The notes beneath the pieces are model-generated. The model ran no database searches and was not told where the DNA came from. It saw nothing but the letters and a program-made list of their open reading frames with translations. From the NCBI RefSeq assembly GCF_018829635.1, contig NZ_JAHKKG010000002.1, forward strand, positions 62,001 through 126,000: a stretch of DNA of 64,000 nt, given 5' to 3'. Shown piece after piece: positions 18,036 to 28,699 of the stretch. The stretch comes from Paractinoplanes bogorensis. GTDB lineage: Bacteria > Actinomycetota > Actinomycetes > Mycobacteriales > Micromonosporaceae. A program made the translations under genes and the position numbers. The stretch's first letter is position 1; the number at the start of each line of letters is the position of its first letter.

Positions 18036-18557
18036 ATGCCTTCAGCTCGTGCGCTGACGGAACACTTGCGCCGTCTCGCTCCGGAAGTCCTGGCGTTCGG
18101 CGTCATCGGTGCCGGAAACACGCTGCTCTACATGGTGATCACGTGGGTCGCCCTGCCGATCGGCGCCGTCAAGGCCAGCGTCATCGCCACCGTGGTGACG
18201 ACCACATTGGCCTACATCGCGAACCGGTACTGGACCTACCGCAACCACAGCCGGACGGCGCTGCGGCGGGAGTACACCCTGTTCTTCGGCTTCAATCTGG
18301 TCGGCATGGTCATCCAGTCCGGGTCGATCGCCATCGGTAAGTACGGCTTCGGCCTGACCGAGGCCAACGACGCGCACGCCTTCATGGCCGTCACGGCGGC
18401 CGGCATCGTGGTCGCGACGGTGTTCCGCTTCTGGGCCTACCGCACGTTCGTCTTCCTCAAGCCGCCGGTCGACGGGCACGAGGCCGACCTCGCCGAACTG
18501 GACGCGGTGGCCGGCCTGGCCGAGCTGAGCGCCGAGGATCCCCAGCCCTCCCGCTGA
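18036..18557 (+). CDS. GtrA family membrane protein (second copy)
   Basis: This 173-residue protein has the same four-helix plan as its neighbour: LAFGVIGAGNTLLYMVITWVAL, TTTLAYIANRYWTYRNHSRTA, LFFGFNLVGMVIQSGSIAIG and VATVFRFWAYRTFVFLKP. It then has a 30-residue acidic tail (EADLAELDAVAGLAELSAED) that the first copy lacks. Both conserve NR(F/Y)WT(W/Y)RN and FRFW(S/A)YR(R/T)FVF. The flippase-like role in glycan assembly is inferred from the family only; no glycosyltransferase is adjacent. Confidence 0.9.
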   Translation: MPSARALTEHLRRLAPEVLAFGVIGAGNTLLYMVITWVALPIGAVKASVIATVVTTTLAYIANRYWTYRNHSRTALRREYTLFFGFNLVGMVIQSGSIAIGKYGFGLTEANDAHAFMAVTAAGIVVATVFRFWAYRTFVFLKPPVDGHEADLAELDAVAGLAELSAEDPQPSR

Positions 18558-18566
18558 CAGATTCGA

Positions 18567-18580
18567 TGTTTATGTAAACA
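18567..18580. promoter_or_regulatory. AT-rich perfect palindrome TGTTTATGTAAACA, possible operator
   Basis: TGTTTA and TAAACA flank a TG spacer, 10 bp after the GtrA stop and 69 bp before the zinc-ribbon gene. Such an AT-rich inverted repeat is out of place in this GC-rich DNA and resembles a repressor binding site. The regulator is unknown. Confidence 0.45.
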
Positions 18581-18649
18581 GGCTCGTTCTCCTCGAAAAG
18601 TCAGACCTCTTGCCGTAGCGTCTCGGAGGGTTTTCGAGAGGGATGCGAC

Positions 18650-19303
18650 ATGGGGATGTTCGGGTTCACCGACAACTATTCCGACCACTCGACGCAAGAG
18701 GGCTACCAGTTCGAGTTCTTCTGCGAGCGCTGCGGGAACGGCTACTCGTCGTCGTACAAGCGCTCGGTGACGAACTTCGGCGGCAAGCTGCTGCGCATGG
18801 GCGGCGACCTGATCGGCGGCGAGTGGGGCCGGAAAGCCTCCGACCTCGGCTACAACGCCACGTGGTTGAACGACAGCCGCGGCCCGGCCCGCGACAAGGC
18901 GCTGCAGGAAGCGGTCGAGGAGATCCGCCCGCACTTCCACCAGTGCCACCGCTGCGGTGAGTGGATCTGCGGCCCGGTCTGCTGGAACGCCGAGCGCGGG
19001 GTCTGCGTGACCTGCGCCCCGAAACTCGACCAGGAGATCGTCGGCCTCCAGGCGCGGGCCCAGGTCGACCAGCTCAACGACCGGATCCGGCAGACCGACT
19101 GGACCCAGGGCACGGTCTATGGGCAGCCCGCGGTCGGCCGATGCCCCAGTTGCTCCGGCGAGACCGGCGGCGGCAAGTACTGCCAGCACTGTGGAACTCC
19201 GCTGGCGGCCGCGTCCGAGGCCAAGCGCTTCTGCGGCCAGTGCGGCACCCAGGTCGCCGCGAACGCGATGTTCTGCACCGGTTGCGGTTCGCCCACTACC
19301 TAG
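18650..19303 (+). CDS. Multiple zinc-ribbon protein
   Basis: The 217-residue protein starts with a hydrophilic segment and has an early Cys pair (FFCERCGNGY). A middle cluster (HQCHRCGEWICGPVCWNAERGVCVTCAP) follows, then a predicted helical linker. The end carries two tandem zinc ribbons, CPSCSGETGGGKYCQHCG and FCGQCGTQVAANAMFCTGCG. Each CxxC pair fits zinc binding. No enzymatic domain is seen; a scaffold or adaptor role is possible. GAGAGGGATG precedes the ATG. Its end overlaps the convergent PH-domain gene by 8 bp. Confidence 0.82.
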   Translation: MGMFGFTDNYSDHSTQEGYQFEFFCERCGNGYSSSYKRSVTNFGGKLLRMGGDLIGGEWGRKASDLGYNATWLNDSRGPARDKALQEAVEEIRPHFHQCHRCGEWICGPVCWNAERGVCVTCAPKLDQEIVGLQARAQVDQLNDRIRQTDWTQGTVYGQPAVGRCPSCSGETGGGKYCQHCGTPLAAASEAKRFCGQCGTQVAANAMFCTGCGSPTT

Positions 19304-19940
19304 GGGTCGGCCTTCTTCCTTCCGGCGCTGGCCTTCCTCCGGGCGCTGGCCTTCCTCCGGGCGCCGGCCTTCCTCCGGGCGCCGGCCTCCTTCGGAAAAG
19401 ACCCTTTCGCTGTACGGGGACCTCGGGCTCGTCCTCGTCCTCATCGTCCTCGGGGTGGCGCACTCGATCCTGCTCGATCAGCTCGTAAAGCAGGTTCTGC
19501 ACCTGCTGGGCCTTCGGCACCGCGGCCAGAATCGCGGCCTGCTCGCCGATCGAGTCGACCTTGAGGGTGCCCGATCCGAACAGGCGGTCGAGCACGCTCT
19601 GCGTCACCACGTGGTCGTTGATGCGGTTGAGCGGCAGATCCCGCCGCTCCCGCGCGATCACCCCGTCCTGCAACAGGATCCGCTCGTCGGTCAGCACGTA
19701 GTGGGTGCACCGCCAGACGACCAGCGGCACCACCCCGTACCGGATGCCCTGATAGGCCATGATCGCGGCGACCACGAGGAACGCGATCCAGCCGTCGCTG
19801 GGCAGCATCACCCAGGCCACTGCGGTGACGACGACCGCGAGCAGCACGAGCAGGCCCGGCCGCAGGGCCGCCTTCCAATGGGGATGCAGGTGCAGGACGA
19901 GTTCTTCCTCGTCGACCAGCACTTCGTCCGGGAACGCCAC
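19296..19940 (-). CDS. PH-domain (YdbS-like) membrane protein
   Basis: The 214-residue protein begins AFPDEVLVDEEELVLHLHPHWK and has two helices (LLVLLAVVVTAVAWVML and IAFLVVAAIMAYQGIRYG). A bacterial PH-like domain with RCTHYVLTDERILLQDGVIARERRDLPLNRINDH follows. An acidic patch (DDEDEDEPEV) and an Arg/Pro/Gly-rich tail with tandem RPAPGG units close the protein. Those units come from an 18-bp DNA repeat at about 19325-19390. GTG 19940 lies 4 bp after the birA stop, so the two are in one operon. Function is unknown. Confidence 0.82.
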   Translation of the reverse strand: MAFPDEVLVDEEELVLHLHPHWKAALRPGLLVLLAVVVTAVAWVMLPSDGWIAFLVVAAIMAYQGIRYGVVPLVVWRCTHYVLTDERILLQDGVIARERRDLPLNRINDHVVTQSVLDRLFGSGTLKVDSIGEQAAILAAVPKAQQVQNLLYELIEQDRVRHPEDDEDEDEPEVPVQRKGLFRRRPAPGGRPAPGGRPAPGGRPAPEGRRPTPR

Positions 19941-19944
19941 GCGG

Positions 19945-20796
19945 TCAGCGTACGTGCAACACGTCACCCGCCGAGACGCGATGGGTGGCGCCGTCCGCCG
20001 TCCGGACGACCAACTGACCGTCCCGATCCACCTCGGTCGCCTCGCCGGTGAGGGTCTGTCCCGCGGGCAGCAGCACCCGGACCTGCTGCCCGATCGTCGC
20101 GCACCCGCGTCGGTAGGCGGCGAGCAGCCCGGACATCTCCGCGTCGCCGGCCGCCTCACGCCAGCCCGCGTACCAGGAAGCGAAGTTTCGCAGCAGAGCC
20201 CGCAACAGTGGGTCGCGATCGGTGACGGCGGCGCCCGCCACCCGCAGTGACGTTGCGGGCAGGCCCGTGGTCTCGGGCAACTCTTCGGCCCGGGTCGTCA
20301 CGTTGAGGCCGAGGCCGACCACGACGGCGTCGCCGGACACCTCGGCCAGGATGCCGGCGCACTTGCCGTCGTTCACGAGCAGGTCGTTGGGCCACTTCAG
20401 GCCCGCCTCGACCTCGGCCACCCGCTCGACCGCCTCGAGCAGGGCCACCCCGGCCAGCAGCGGCAGCCAGGCGAACGACGCGGGCGCCAGGGCGGGCCAG
20501 TCCCGCTCCCGGTCGGCCAGCCCCGGGCGCAGCAGCACACTCAGCGTGAGCCCGGCCCGGGCCGGCGAGGTCCACTGACGGTCACGACGCCCCCGTCCGG
20601 CGGTCTGCTGCTCGGCGACGACGACAAGACCCTCGGGCTCCCCGCGCACTGCGGCCGCGGTGACGTCGGCGTTCGTCGAGGCGGTCTCGGCGCGCACGTC
20701 GATGCGCGACCACAGGCTGCCCGGGGTGACCAACGCGCGCTCGAGCGAGCGCGGCGACAGCGGAGGTCGGTCGAGATCGGTGAACGGCGAGACCAT
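19945..20796 (-). CDS. birA: Biotin-[acetyl-CoA-carboxylase] ligase
   Basis: BirA makes biotinyl-AMP and attaches biotin to the carrier lysine of carboxylases. The 283-residue product shows STNADV, the adenylate-binding VVAEQQTAGRGRRDRQW, GLKWPNDLLVNDGKCAGIL and VVVGLGLNVTT. A small C-terminal SH3-like domain is seen in GEATEVDRDGQLVVRT. It has no N-terminal DNA-binding domain, so it is the single-function type and not a biotin-operon repressor. Its substrate in this window is the alpha subunit at 38760. Confidence 0.95.
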   Translation of the reverse strand: MVSPFTDLDRPPLSPRSLERALVTPGSLWSRIDVRAETASTNADVTAAAVRGEPEGLVVVAEQQTAGRGRRDRQWTSPARAGLTLSVLLRPGLADRERDWPALAPASFAWLPLLAGVALLEAVERVAEVEAGLKWPNDLLVNDGKCAGILAEVSGDAVVVGLGLNVTTRAEELPETTGLPATSLRVAGAAVTDRDPLLRALLRNFASWYAGWREAAGDAEMSGLLAAYRRGCATIGQQVRVLLPAGQTLTGEATEVDRDGQLVVRTADGATHRVSAGDVLHVR

Positions 20797-20948
20797 TCAC
20801 CGAGCGTAGCGTGCTACCTTTTCGGGGCCGTGTAACAGACCGAGGAGGTGGTACCCGTGAACATTTCGACGTGGGTGCTCCCCTCAGGGGTCACGGTCGG
20901 GCGATAGGTCGTCCGGGAGCGCCTGAATCGCTTTCGAAAGGCCTGGCC
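20797..20948 (+). promoter_or_regulatory. Leader region with short ORF and hairpin before the hydrolase gene
   Basis: The 152-bp gap between birA and the divergent hydrolase gene contains a 16-codon ORF with a near-perfect ribosome site. A CCCCT/AGGGG hairpin (20880-20890) flanked by GTG/CAC lies within that ORF. The palindrome CTTTCGAAAG is at 20931-20940. The layout resembles a translated attenuator or leader. Confidence 0.45.
20857..20907 (+). CDS. Short leader ORF of 16 codons with strong ribosome site
   Basis: GAGGAGGTG at 20842-20850 is six bases from a GTG that opens the frame MNISTWVLPSGVTVGR before a TAG. This is among the best ribosome sites in the window. The frame overlaps a small hairpin and ends 41 bp before the hydrolase ATG. 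It may be a real small protein, a regulatory leader peptide, or the remnant of a longer gene. I do not recognise it. Confidence 0.45.
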   Translation: MNISTWVLPSGVTVGR

Positions 20949-21680
20949 ATGCAATTCCATTCTGAGCAGCGCTTCGACGACGGTGTTCTCGAGCGCCAAT
21001 TCACTCTCGGCGACATCAACGGCATCCTGTGGACGCCGCCGGTCGCCGCCCCCGCGCCACTCATCCTGATCGGTCACCCCGGCGGTCTCGACCGGATGCA
21101 CTCCCGGCTGGCGGCCCGGGCCCGGCACTCCGCGGCCCAGGGGTTCGCCGGCATCACCATCGAACTCCCCGGAGCCGGCGATCGGCCCCGGCTGCCCGCC
21201 GTCGACGAGGCCCGCGCCGACCTGCAACGGGCGGTCCGAGCAGGCGAACCGGTCCACGACGAGATCGTCGAACGCCTGGTCCTCCCACTGGTCGACCAGG
21301 CGGTGCCGGAGTGGCGGATCACCCTGGACGCGGTCCAACAGCAGCCCGAGATCGCCGACGGACCGGTCGGCTTCGCGGGCGGGGTGCTCGCCATCGGCGT
21401 ACGGATGGCGCTGGTCGAACCCCGCGTCGCGGCGGCCGTCCTGTTCGCCGGCAGTTACGTGCCCCGGGTGATGTTCGCCGAGGCGCGGCAGGTGACGATC
21501 CCACTGCACGTCCTGCTGCAGTGGGACGACGAGGGCAACGACCGGCAGCTGGCCCTGGACCTGTTCGACGCGTTCGGGTCCAAGGAGAAGACGTTGCACG
21601 CCAACATGGGCGGGCACACCGGGGTGCCGGCGTTCGAGGCGGACTCCGGAAACCGGTTCTTCCAGCGACACCTGGGCTGA
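20949..21680 (+). CDS. Alpha/beta-hydrolase fold protein lacking the usual nucleophile
   Basis: The 243-residue protein has an alpha/beta-hydrolase layout of the dienelactone-hydrolase-like kind. An oxyanion-type turn is in APLILIGHPGGLDRM, then FAGITIELPGAGDRPRLP. A strand-turn-helix at GPVGFAGGVLAIGV is where a G-x-S-x-G nucleophile elbow is expected. Late acidic and His positions are in LLQWDDEGND and MGGHTGVPAFE. The elbow has Ala where Ser is expected, so the protein may be inactive as a hydrolase. ATG 20949 (MQFHSEQRF) follows GAAAGG. It interrupts the birA-accD neighbourhood. Confidence 0.75.
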   Translation: MQFHSEQRFDDGVLERQFTLGDINGILWTPPVAAPAPLILIGHPGGLDRMHSRLAARARHSAAQGFAGITIELPGAGDRPRLPAVDEARADLQRAVRAGEPVHDEIVERLVLPLVDQAVPEWRITLDAVQQQPEIADGPVGFAGGVLAIGVRMALVEPRVAAAVLFAGSYVPRVMFAEARQVTIPLHVLLQWDDEGNDRQLALDLFDAFGSKEKTLHANMGGHTGVPAFEADSGNRFFQRHLG

Positions 21681-21699
21681 CACCGTTCCGCCGCCTCGC

Positions 21700-21994
21700 C
21701 CTTCGCGGCGGGGCGGCGGTCGCGTGCGCCTCGCCCTTGTGGCGCGGCCGCGGTCGCGTGCGCCTCGCCCTTGTGGCGCGGCCGCGGTCGCGTGCACCTC
21801 GCCCTTGTGGCGGAGCCGCGGTCCTGTGCGCCTCGCCTTGCGGCGCGGCGGCGGTCCCGTCACCTCGCCTTGTGGCAGGGCCGCGGTCCCGTCACCTCGC
21901 CTTGTGGCGGGGCCGCGGTCCCATGCGCCTCGCCTTTGCGACGCGGCGGCGGTCCCGTGCGCCTCGCTTTTGCGGCGGGGCGGCGGTCCCGTGT
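21700..21994. repeat. Degenerate tandem repeats of about 33-36 bp
   Basis: About nine imperfect copies of a unit like CGCCTCGCCCTTGTGG followed by CGCGGCCGCGGTCGCGTG fill the space between the hydrolase stop and the end of the convergent repeat protein. Unit lengths vary in steps of 3 bp. The array reaches the stop codon of the repeat protein, so it could be its decayed 3' end. No coding potential or hairpin terminator stands out. Confidence 0.7.
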
Positions 21995-24976
<2,982 letters not shown>

Positions 24977-25139
24977 GACACAGGTAACGAATGGGGCATT
25001 GCGTGCGAAACGCGCACGTCCCGCCATCGGGTCTGCTAGCGCCGGACGGCCCGATCGCGCGGGATCGGCAGCACAGGCTCCGGGCGCACTACGATCAACT
25101 ACTGACGAGTAGAAGCCCGGCGAAGCGTGAGGAACGAGC

Positions 25140-26729
25140 GTGACCACCCACCAGGACGACGCGGTCCAGGCCGACATCCACACCACCGCCGGCAAGCTCG
25201 CCGACCTCGCCCGGCGCGACGACGAGGCCGTGCATGCCGGATCGGCCCGCGCGGTCGAGAAACAGCACGCCCGGGGCAAGAAGACGGCCCGCGAACGCAT
25301 CGAGATGCTGCTCGACGAGGGCTCGTTCGTCGAACTCGACGAGCTGGCCCGGCACCGGTCGACCAATTTCGGGCTGGAGAAGAACCGCCCGTACGGCGAT
25401 GGCGTGGTCACCGGCTACGGAACCGTCGACGGCCGGCAGGTCTGCGTGTTCTCGCAGGACTTCACGGTGTTCGGCGGTTCGCTGGGCGAGGTGTTCGGCG
25501 AAAAGATCGTCAAGGTGCTCGACCTGGCCATGAAGATCGGCTGCCCGATCATCGGGATCAACGACTCCGGCGGCGCGCGCATCCAGGAGGGGGTGGTCGC
25601 GCTCGGGCTGTACGCCGACATCTTCTTCCGCAACGTCCGGGCCAGCGGCGTCATCCCGCAGATCTCGCTGATCATGGGTCCGTGCGCGGGCGGCGCGGTC
25701 TACTCCCCCGCGATCACCGACTTCACCGTGATGGTCGACCAGACGTCCCACATGTTCATCACCGGCCCCGACGTGATCAAGACGGTGACCGGCGAAGAGG
25801 TCGGCATGGAGGAGCTGGGCGGTGCGCGGACGCACAACACGCGCAGCGGAAACGCGCACTACCTGGCGTCCGACGAGGACGATGCGATCGACTACGTGCG
25901 CGCGTTGCTCTCCTATCTGCCGTCGAACAACCTCGACGACCCGACCGTGTTCGAGATGCCGGCCGATCTCGCGCCCTCGGACGAGGACCGCGCACTCGAT
26001 TCGCTGATCCCGGACTCGGCCAATCAGCCGTACGACATCAAGAAGGTCGTCGAGACGGTCGTCGACGAATTCCTCGAGGTGCAGCCGCTCTACGCGCAGA
26101 ACATCGTGGTCGGTTTCGGCCGGGTCGAGGGCCGCCCGGTCGGAGTGGTCGCCAATCAGCCCATGCATTTCGCGGGCACGCTCGACATCGCCGCCTCGGA
26201 AAAAGCAGCCCGTTTCGTCCGTACGTGCGACGCCTTCAACATTCCCGTCGTGACCTTCGTCGATGTGCCCGGATTCCTGCCCGGCACGTCGCAGGAGTGG
26301 GACGGCATCATCCGGCGGGGAGCCAAGCTTATTTACGCGTACGCCGAGGCCACGGTCCCCAAGGTCACGGTGATCACGCGTAAGGCGTACGGCGGAGCCT
26401 ATGACGTCATGGGGTCGAAGCACCTCGGCGCCGATCTGAACTTCGCCTGGCCGACCGCCCAGATCGCGGTGATGGGAGCGCAGGGCGCGGTCAACATCCT
26501 GTATCGCGGCGAGCTGGCCGCAGCCGACGACCCCGCCGCGCGGCGGGCCGAGCTGATCCAGGAGTACGAGGACACGCTGGCCAACCCGTACATCGCGGCC
26601 GAACGGGGCTATGTGGACGCGGTGATCATGCCGTCGGAGACTAGGGCGCAGATCACGCGGGCGCTGCGGACCCTGCGGACCAAGCGCGAGACCCTGCCGC
26701 CGAAGAAGCACGGCAACATTCCGCTCTGA
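25140..26729 (+). CDS. accD5: Acyl-CoA (propionyl-CoA) carboxylase beta subunit
   Basis: This carboxyltransferase subunit transfers CO2 from carboxybiotin to acyl-CoA, giving methylmalonyl- or malonyl-CoA for lipid synthesis. The 529-residue protein has [47 protein letters not shown], the oxyanion-hole region [30 protein letters not shown], and in the second half [22 protein letters not shown]. Asp422 lies in [10 protein letters not shown], the position reported to favour propionyl-CoA in Streptomyces PccB. It starts at GTG 25140. In relatives birA and the epsilon subunit are immediate neighbours; here they are 4-6 kb away. Confidence 0.96.
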   Translation: MTTHQDDAVQADIHTTAGKLADLARRDDEAVHAGSARAVEKQHARGKKTARERIEMLLDEGSFVELDELARHRSTNFGLEKNRPYGDGVVTGYGTVDGRQVCVFSQDFTVFGGSLGEVFGEKIVKVLDLAMKIGCPIIGINDSGGARIQEGVVALGLYADIFFRNVRASGVIPQISLIMGPCAGGAVYSPAITDFTVMVDQTSHMFITGPDVIKTVTGEEVGMEELGGARTHNTRSGNAHYLASDEDDAIDYVRALLSYLPSNNLDDPTVFEMPADLAPSDEDRALDSLIPDSANQPYDIKKVVETVVDEFLEVQPLYAQNIVVGFGRVEGRPVGVVANQPMHFAGTLDIAASEKAARFVRTCDAFNIPVVTFVDVPGFLPGTSQEWDGIIRRGAKLIYAYAEATVPKVTVITRKAYGGAYDVMGSKHLGADLNFAWPTAQIAVMGAQGAVNILYRGELAAADDPAARRAELIQEYEDTLANPYIAAERGYVDAVIMPSETRAQITRALRTLRTKRETLPPKKHGNIPL

Positions 26730-26779
26730 CGCTTCGGCCGGGTCGGGACGGCCCGCCGTTTTCCAGCGCCGCCAGCCGT

Positions 26780-26917
26780 GCGCCGTTTTCAAGCGGCAGT
26801 CTCGCGCCGTTTTTAAACGACAGTCAACCTCGCGCCGCTTTCAAGCGACAGCCTCGCGCCGCTTTCAAGCGGCAGCCAGCCTCGCGCCGCTTTCAGGCGA
26901 CAGCCAGTCTCGCGCTG
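26780..26917. repeat. Array of five short tandem hairpin units after accD
   Basis: Five units of 24-28 bp, each with a core like CGCCGCTTTCAAGCGGCAG, lie between the convergent accD and M50-like genes. Each core is an inverted repeat (GCCGCTT/AAGCGGC). Variants change pairs such as CTT/AAG to TTT/AAA, keeping most pairing or G-T wobble. The array may act as a multi-hairpin terminator. Confidence 0.75.
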
Positions 26918-27568
26918 TCAGAGGTGCAGCAGTTTGACGCCACCGTAGATCAGGGCGGCCATCGCGGCCAGCCAGAAGAAGGCCAGCCAGACGACGTCGC
27001 CGAGCAGGGTGAGGCGCTGCATGACGGCCGCGTCCGAGCCCTTGTCGCCATTGCGGACGCCCCAGAACAAGCCGGTGATCGTGCGAGCGCCGCCGATCAG
27101 CAGGAACCAGACCCAGGCGTACGTGAAAGCCAATTGTGCCTGGTCGGACCAGTGCGTGGCGACGTACCAAAGCACCACGCCGGTGCCGATGGCGGCGACG
27201 AATCCCAGCGGATTGCCCATCTTGAACACCAGCAGCCCGAGCATGACCACGCTGATCCAGAGCACCCACTCGGCTCGGTCGTGGAGCAGCAGGAACACTC
27301 CGCCCAGCCCGACCGCGGACGGCGCCAGATAGCCGGCCAGCGTGATGAGAACGTCGGCGAGCCAAGGGATCTTCGGCGGGAACCCGGTCTCGCCGCCACC
27401 ATCGCCGTTGACCTTGATGCGGCCGACCTTGACGCCGGTGAGCACGCCGAGCAGGGTGTGGCCGCCCTCGTGCGTGACCGTGATCGTGTGCATCGTGAAG
27501 CGCCCCAACGGCACGGCCGCGACCCACGCCACCAGGGCGGTTGTCCAGGCCAGGCCCAGGGGTTCCAT
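26918..27568 (-). CDS. M50-like membrane metalloprotease (HEGGH)
   Basis: The 216-residue membrane protein has about six helices. Its zinc-binding motif HEGGH (HExxH type) is in TITVTHEGGHTLLGVLTG at about residue 34, inside or next to helix 1-2. A loop with GRIKVNGDGGGETGFPPKIPW follows, then LAGYLAPSAVGLGGVFLLLH. This fits the M50B-like family of actinobacterial intramembrane proteases. A third zinc ligand is not certain; GNPLGFVAAIG might contribute. The next gene upstream on this strand encodes a paralogue with the same plan. Confidence 0.85.
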   Translation of the reverse strand: MEPLGLAWTTALVAWVAAVPLGRFTMHTITVTHEGGHTLLGVLTGVKVGRIKVNGDGGGETGFPPKIPWLADVLITLAGYLAPSAVGLGGVFLLLHDRAEWVLWISVVMLGLLVFKMGNPLGFVAAIGTGVVLWYVATHWSDQAQLAFTYAWVWFLLIGGARTITGLFWGVRNGDKGSDAAVMQRLTLLGDVVWLAFFWLAAMAALIYGGVKLLHL

Positions 27569-27659
27569 GGCGTGACGGTAGGCCGAACCCCATCACGGAA
27601 GGTATCGGTGGATTGCCTGCGCGTAGTGCCCGATCGGCCGCTACCGATCCGGTTACCGG

Positions 27660-28394
27660 CTAGCCGGCGGACACCTCGGGAAGCCACTGGCCGGCCAGCA
27701 GGAACGCGCCGATCACCAGGGCCACCAGGTTGACGATCAGGAAGACGCCGACCCAGAACAGCGCCGGCACGTGCGTGATGTGGGCGAGCTGATCGGCGTC
27801 CGACTCGGGCATCCGGCCGCGGCGGCGCAGGCTCTGCAACTCGAAGACCGGTCGCACACCGCCGAAGAGCAGGAACCAGACTCCCGCGTACGCGAAAATC
27901 GCCTGCACCTGTGGAGATGCGTACCACGAGACGGCCAGGACGATCGCGCCGGTGATCACCAGCGACAGGACGCCGAACAGGTTCCGAATGTTGATCAGCA
28001 TGAGGAGCAGCAGCACCACGGCCAGCCAGAGCAGCAGCGTGATCCGGTTGCCGCCGAGCAGCCAGGCGCCGAGCAGGCCGACCAGGGACGGCGCGATGTA
28101 GCCGCCGAGCAGGGTCAGCATCATGCCCGGACCGGTCGGACGACCCGACGACAGGGTCAGGCCGGACGTGTCGAACTCCAGCCTGATGCCCCGCAGCCGA
28201 CGACCCGTGAGCAGGGCGAACAGCGCGTGGCCACCCTCGTGGGCGATCGTGACGGCGTTGCGGGCGACCCGCCAGACCGGACGAAACGCCACCGCGACCA
28301 GCCCCGCCAGGGCGGTGAGCAGCACGAGCAGGCCAGGCGGGTCGGGCTGGGCGCCGAGCAGCTTGTCCCAGAGGTCAGTCACACCGTCGATCAC
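27660..28394 (-). CDS. M50-like membrane metalloprotease, paralogue
   Basis: This 244-residue protein shares the layout of the preceding entry. NAVTIAHEGGHALFALLTGRRLRGIRLEFDTSGLT carries HEGGH, followed by TLLGGYIAPSLVGLLGAWLLGG and several further helices, including LLLWLAVVLLLLMLINIRNLFG. It has a longer N-terminal helix than its neighbour. Conservation of HEGGHxL, GxxxPSxVGL and FxYAxVWFLLxGG between the two indicates tandem duplication. Substrates are unknown. Confidence 0.87.
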   Translation of the reverse strand: MIDGVTDLWDKLLGAQPDPPGLLVLLTALAGLVAVAFRPVWRVARNAVTIAHEGGHALFALLTGRRLRGIRLEFDTSGLTLSSGRPTGPGMMLTLLGGYIAPSLVGLLGAWLLGGNRITLLLWLAVVLLLLMLINIRNLFGVLSLVITGAIVLAVSWYASPQVQAIFAYAGVWFLLFGGVRPVFELQSLRRRGRMPESDADQLAHITHVPALFWVGVFLIVNLVALVIGAFLLAGQWLPEVSAG

Positions 28395-28432
28395 AGCGCG
28401 GAACTTTATCCGATCCGGCTATGTGCGGCCTG

Positions 28433-28636
28433 TTACGCCCGGCGTCGGGCTACTTCGTCTGGGCGCTTAGTGAGCTGCCGGGCCGCCATCACCCCGCCGG
28501 CGAACACCGCCAGCAGCGCAACGATCGTGAGCATGACCAGTGCTCCCGTGGCCGCCGTGAGGATGGCCAGGTCAGCAACGGCCACCAGCATCCACAGGGC
28601 CAGCGTGGACTTCCTGCCGTGTCGTCGGCAGCTCAT
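28433..28636 (-). CDS. Small two-helix membrane protein
   Basis: The 67-residue protein has a basic start (MSCRRHGRKS) and two hydrophobic segments (LALWMLVAVADLAILTAATG and LVMLTIVALLAVFAGGVMAA), then a basic tail (RQLTKRPDEVARRRA). GGAGG stands seven bases before ATG 28636, which selects this start over the in-frame codon at 28663. It lies between the kinase and the M50-like genes on the same strand. No family recognised. Confidence 0.62.
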   Translation of the reverse strand: MSCRRHGRKSTLALWMLVAVADLAILTAATGALVMLTIVALLAVFAGGVMAARQLTKRPDEVARRRA

Positions 28637-28699
28637 GTCGCACCTCCGTCCGTGACAGGACATGAACTACCCATTCATGTCCGTTGTCACTCACGGGAG

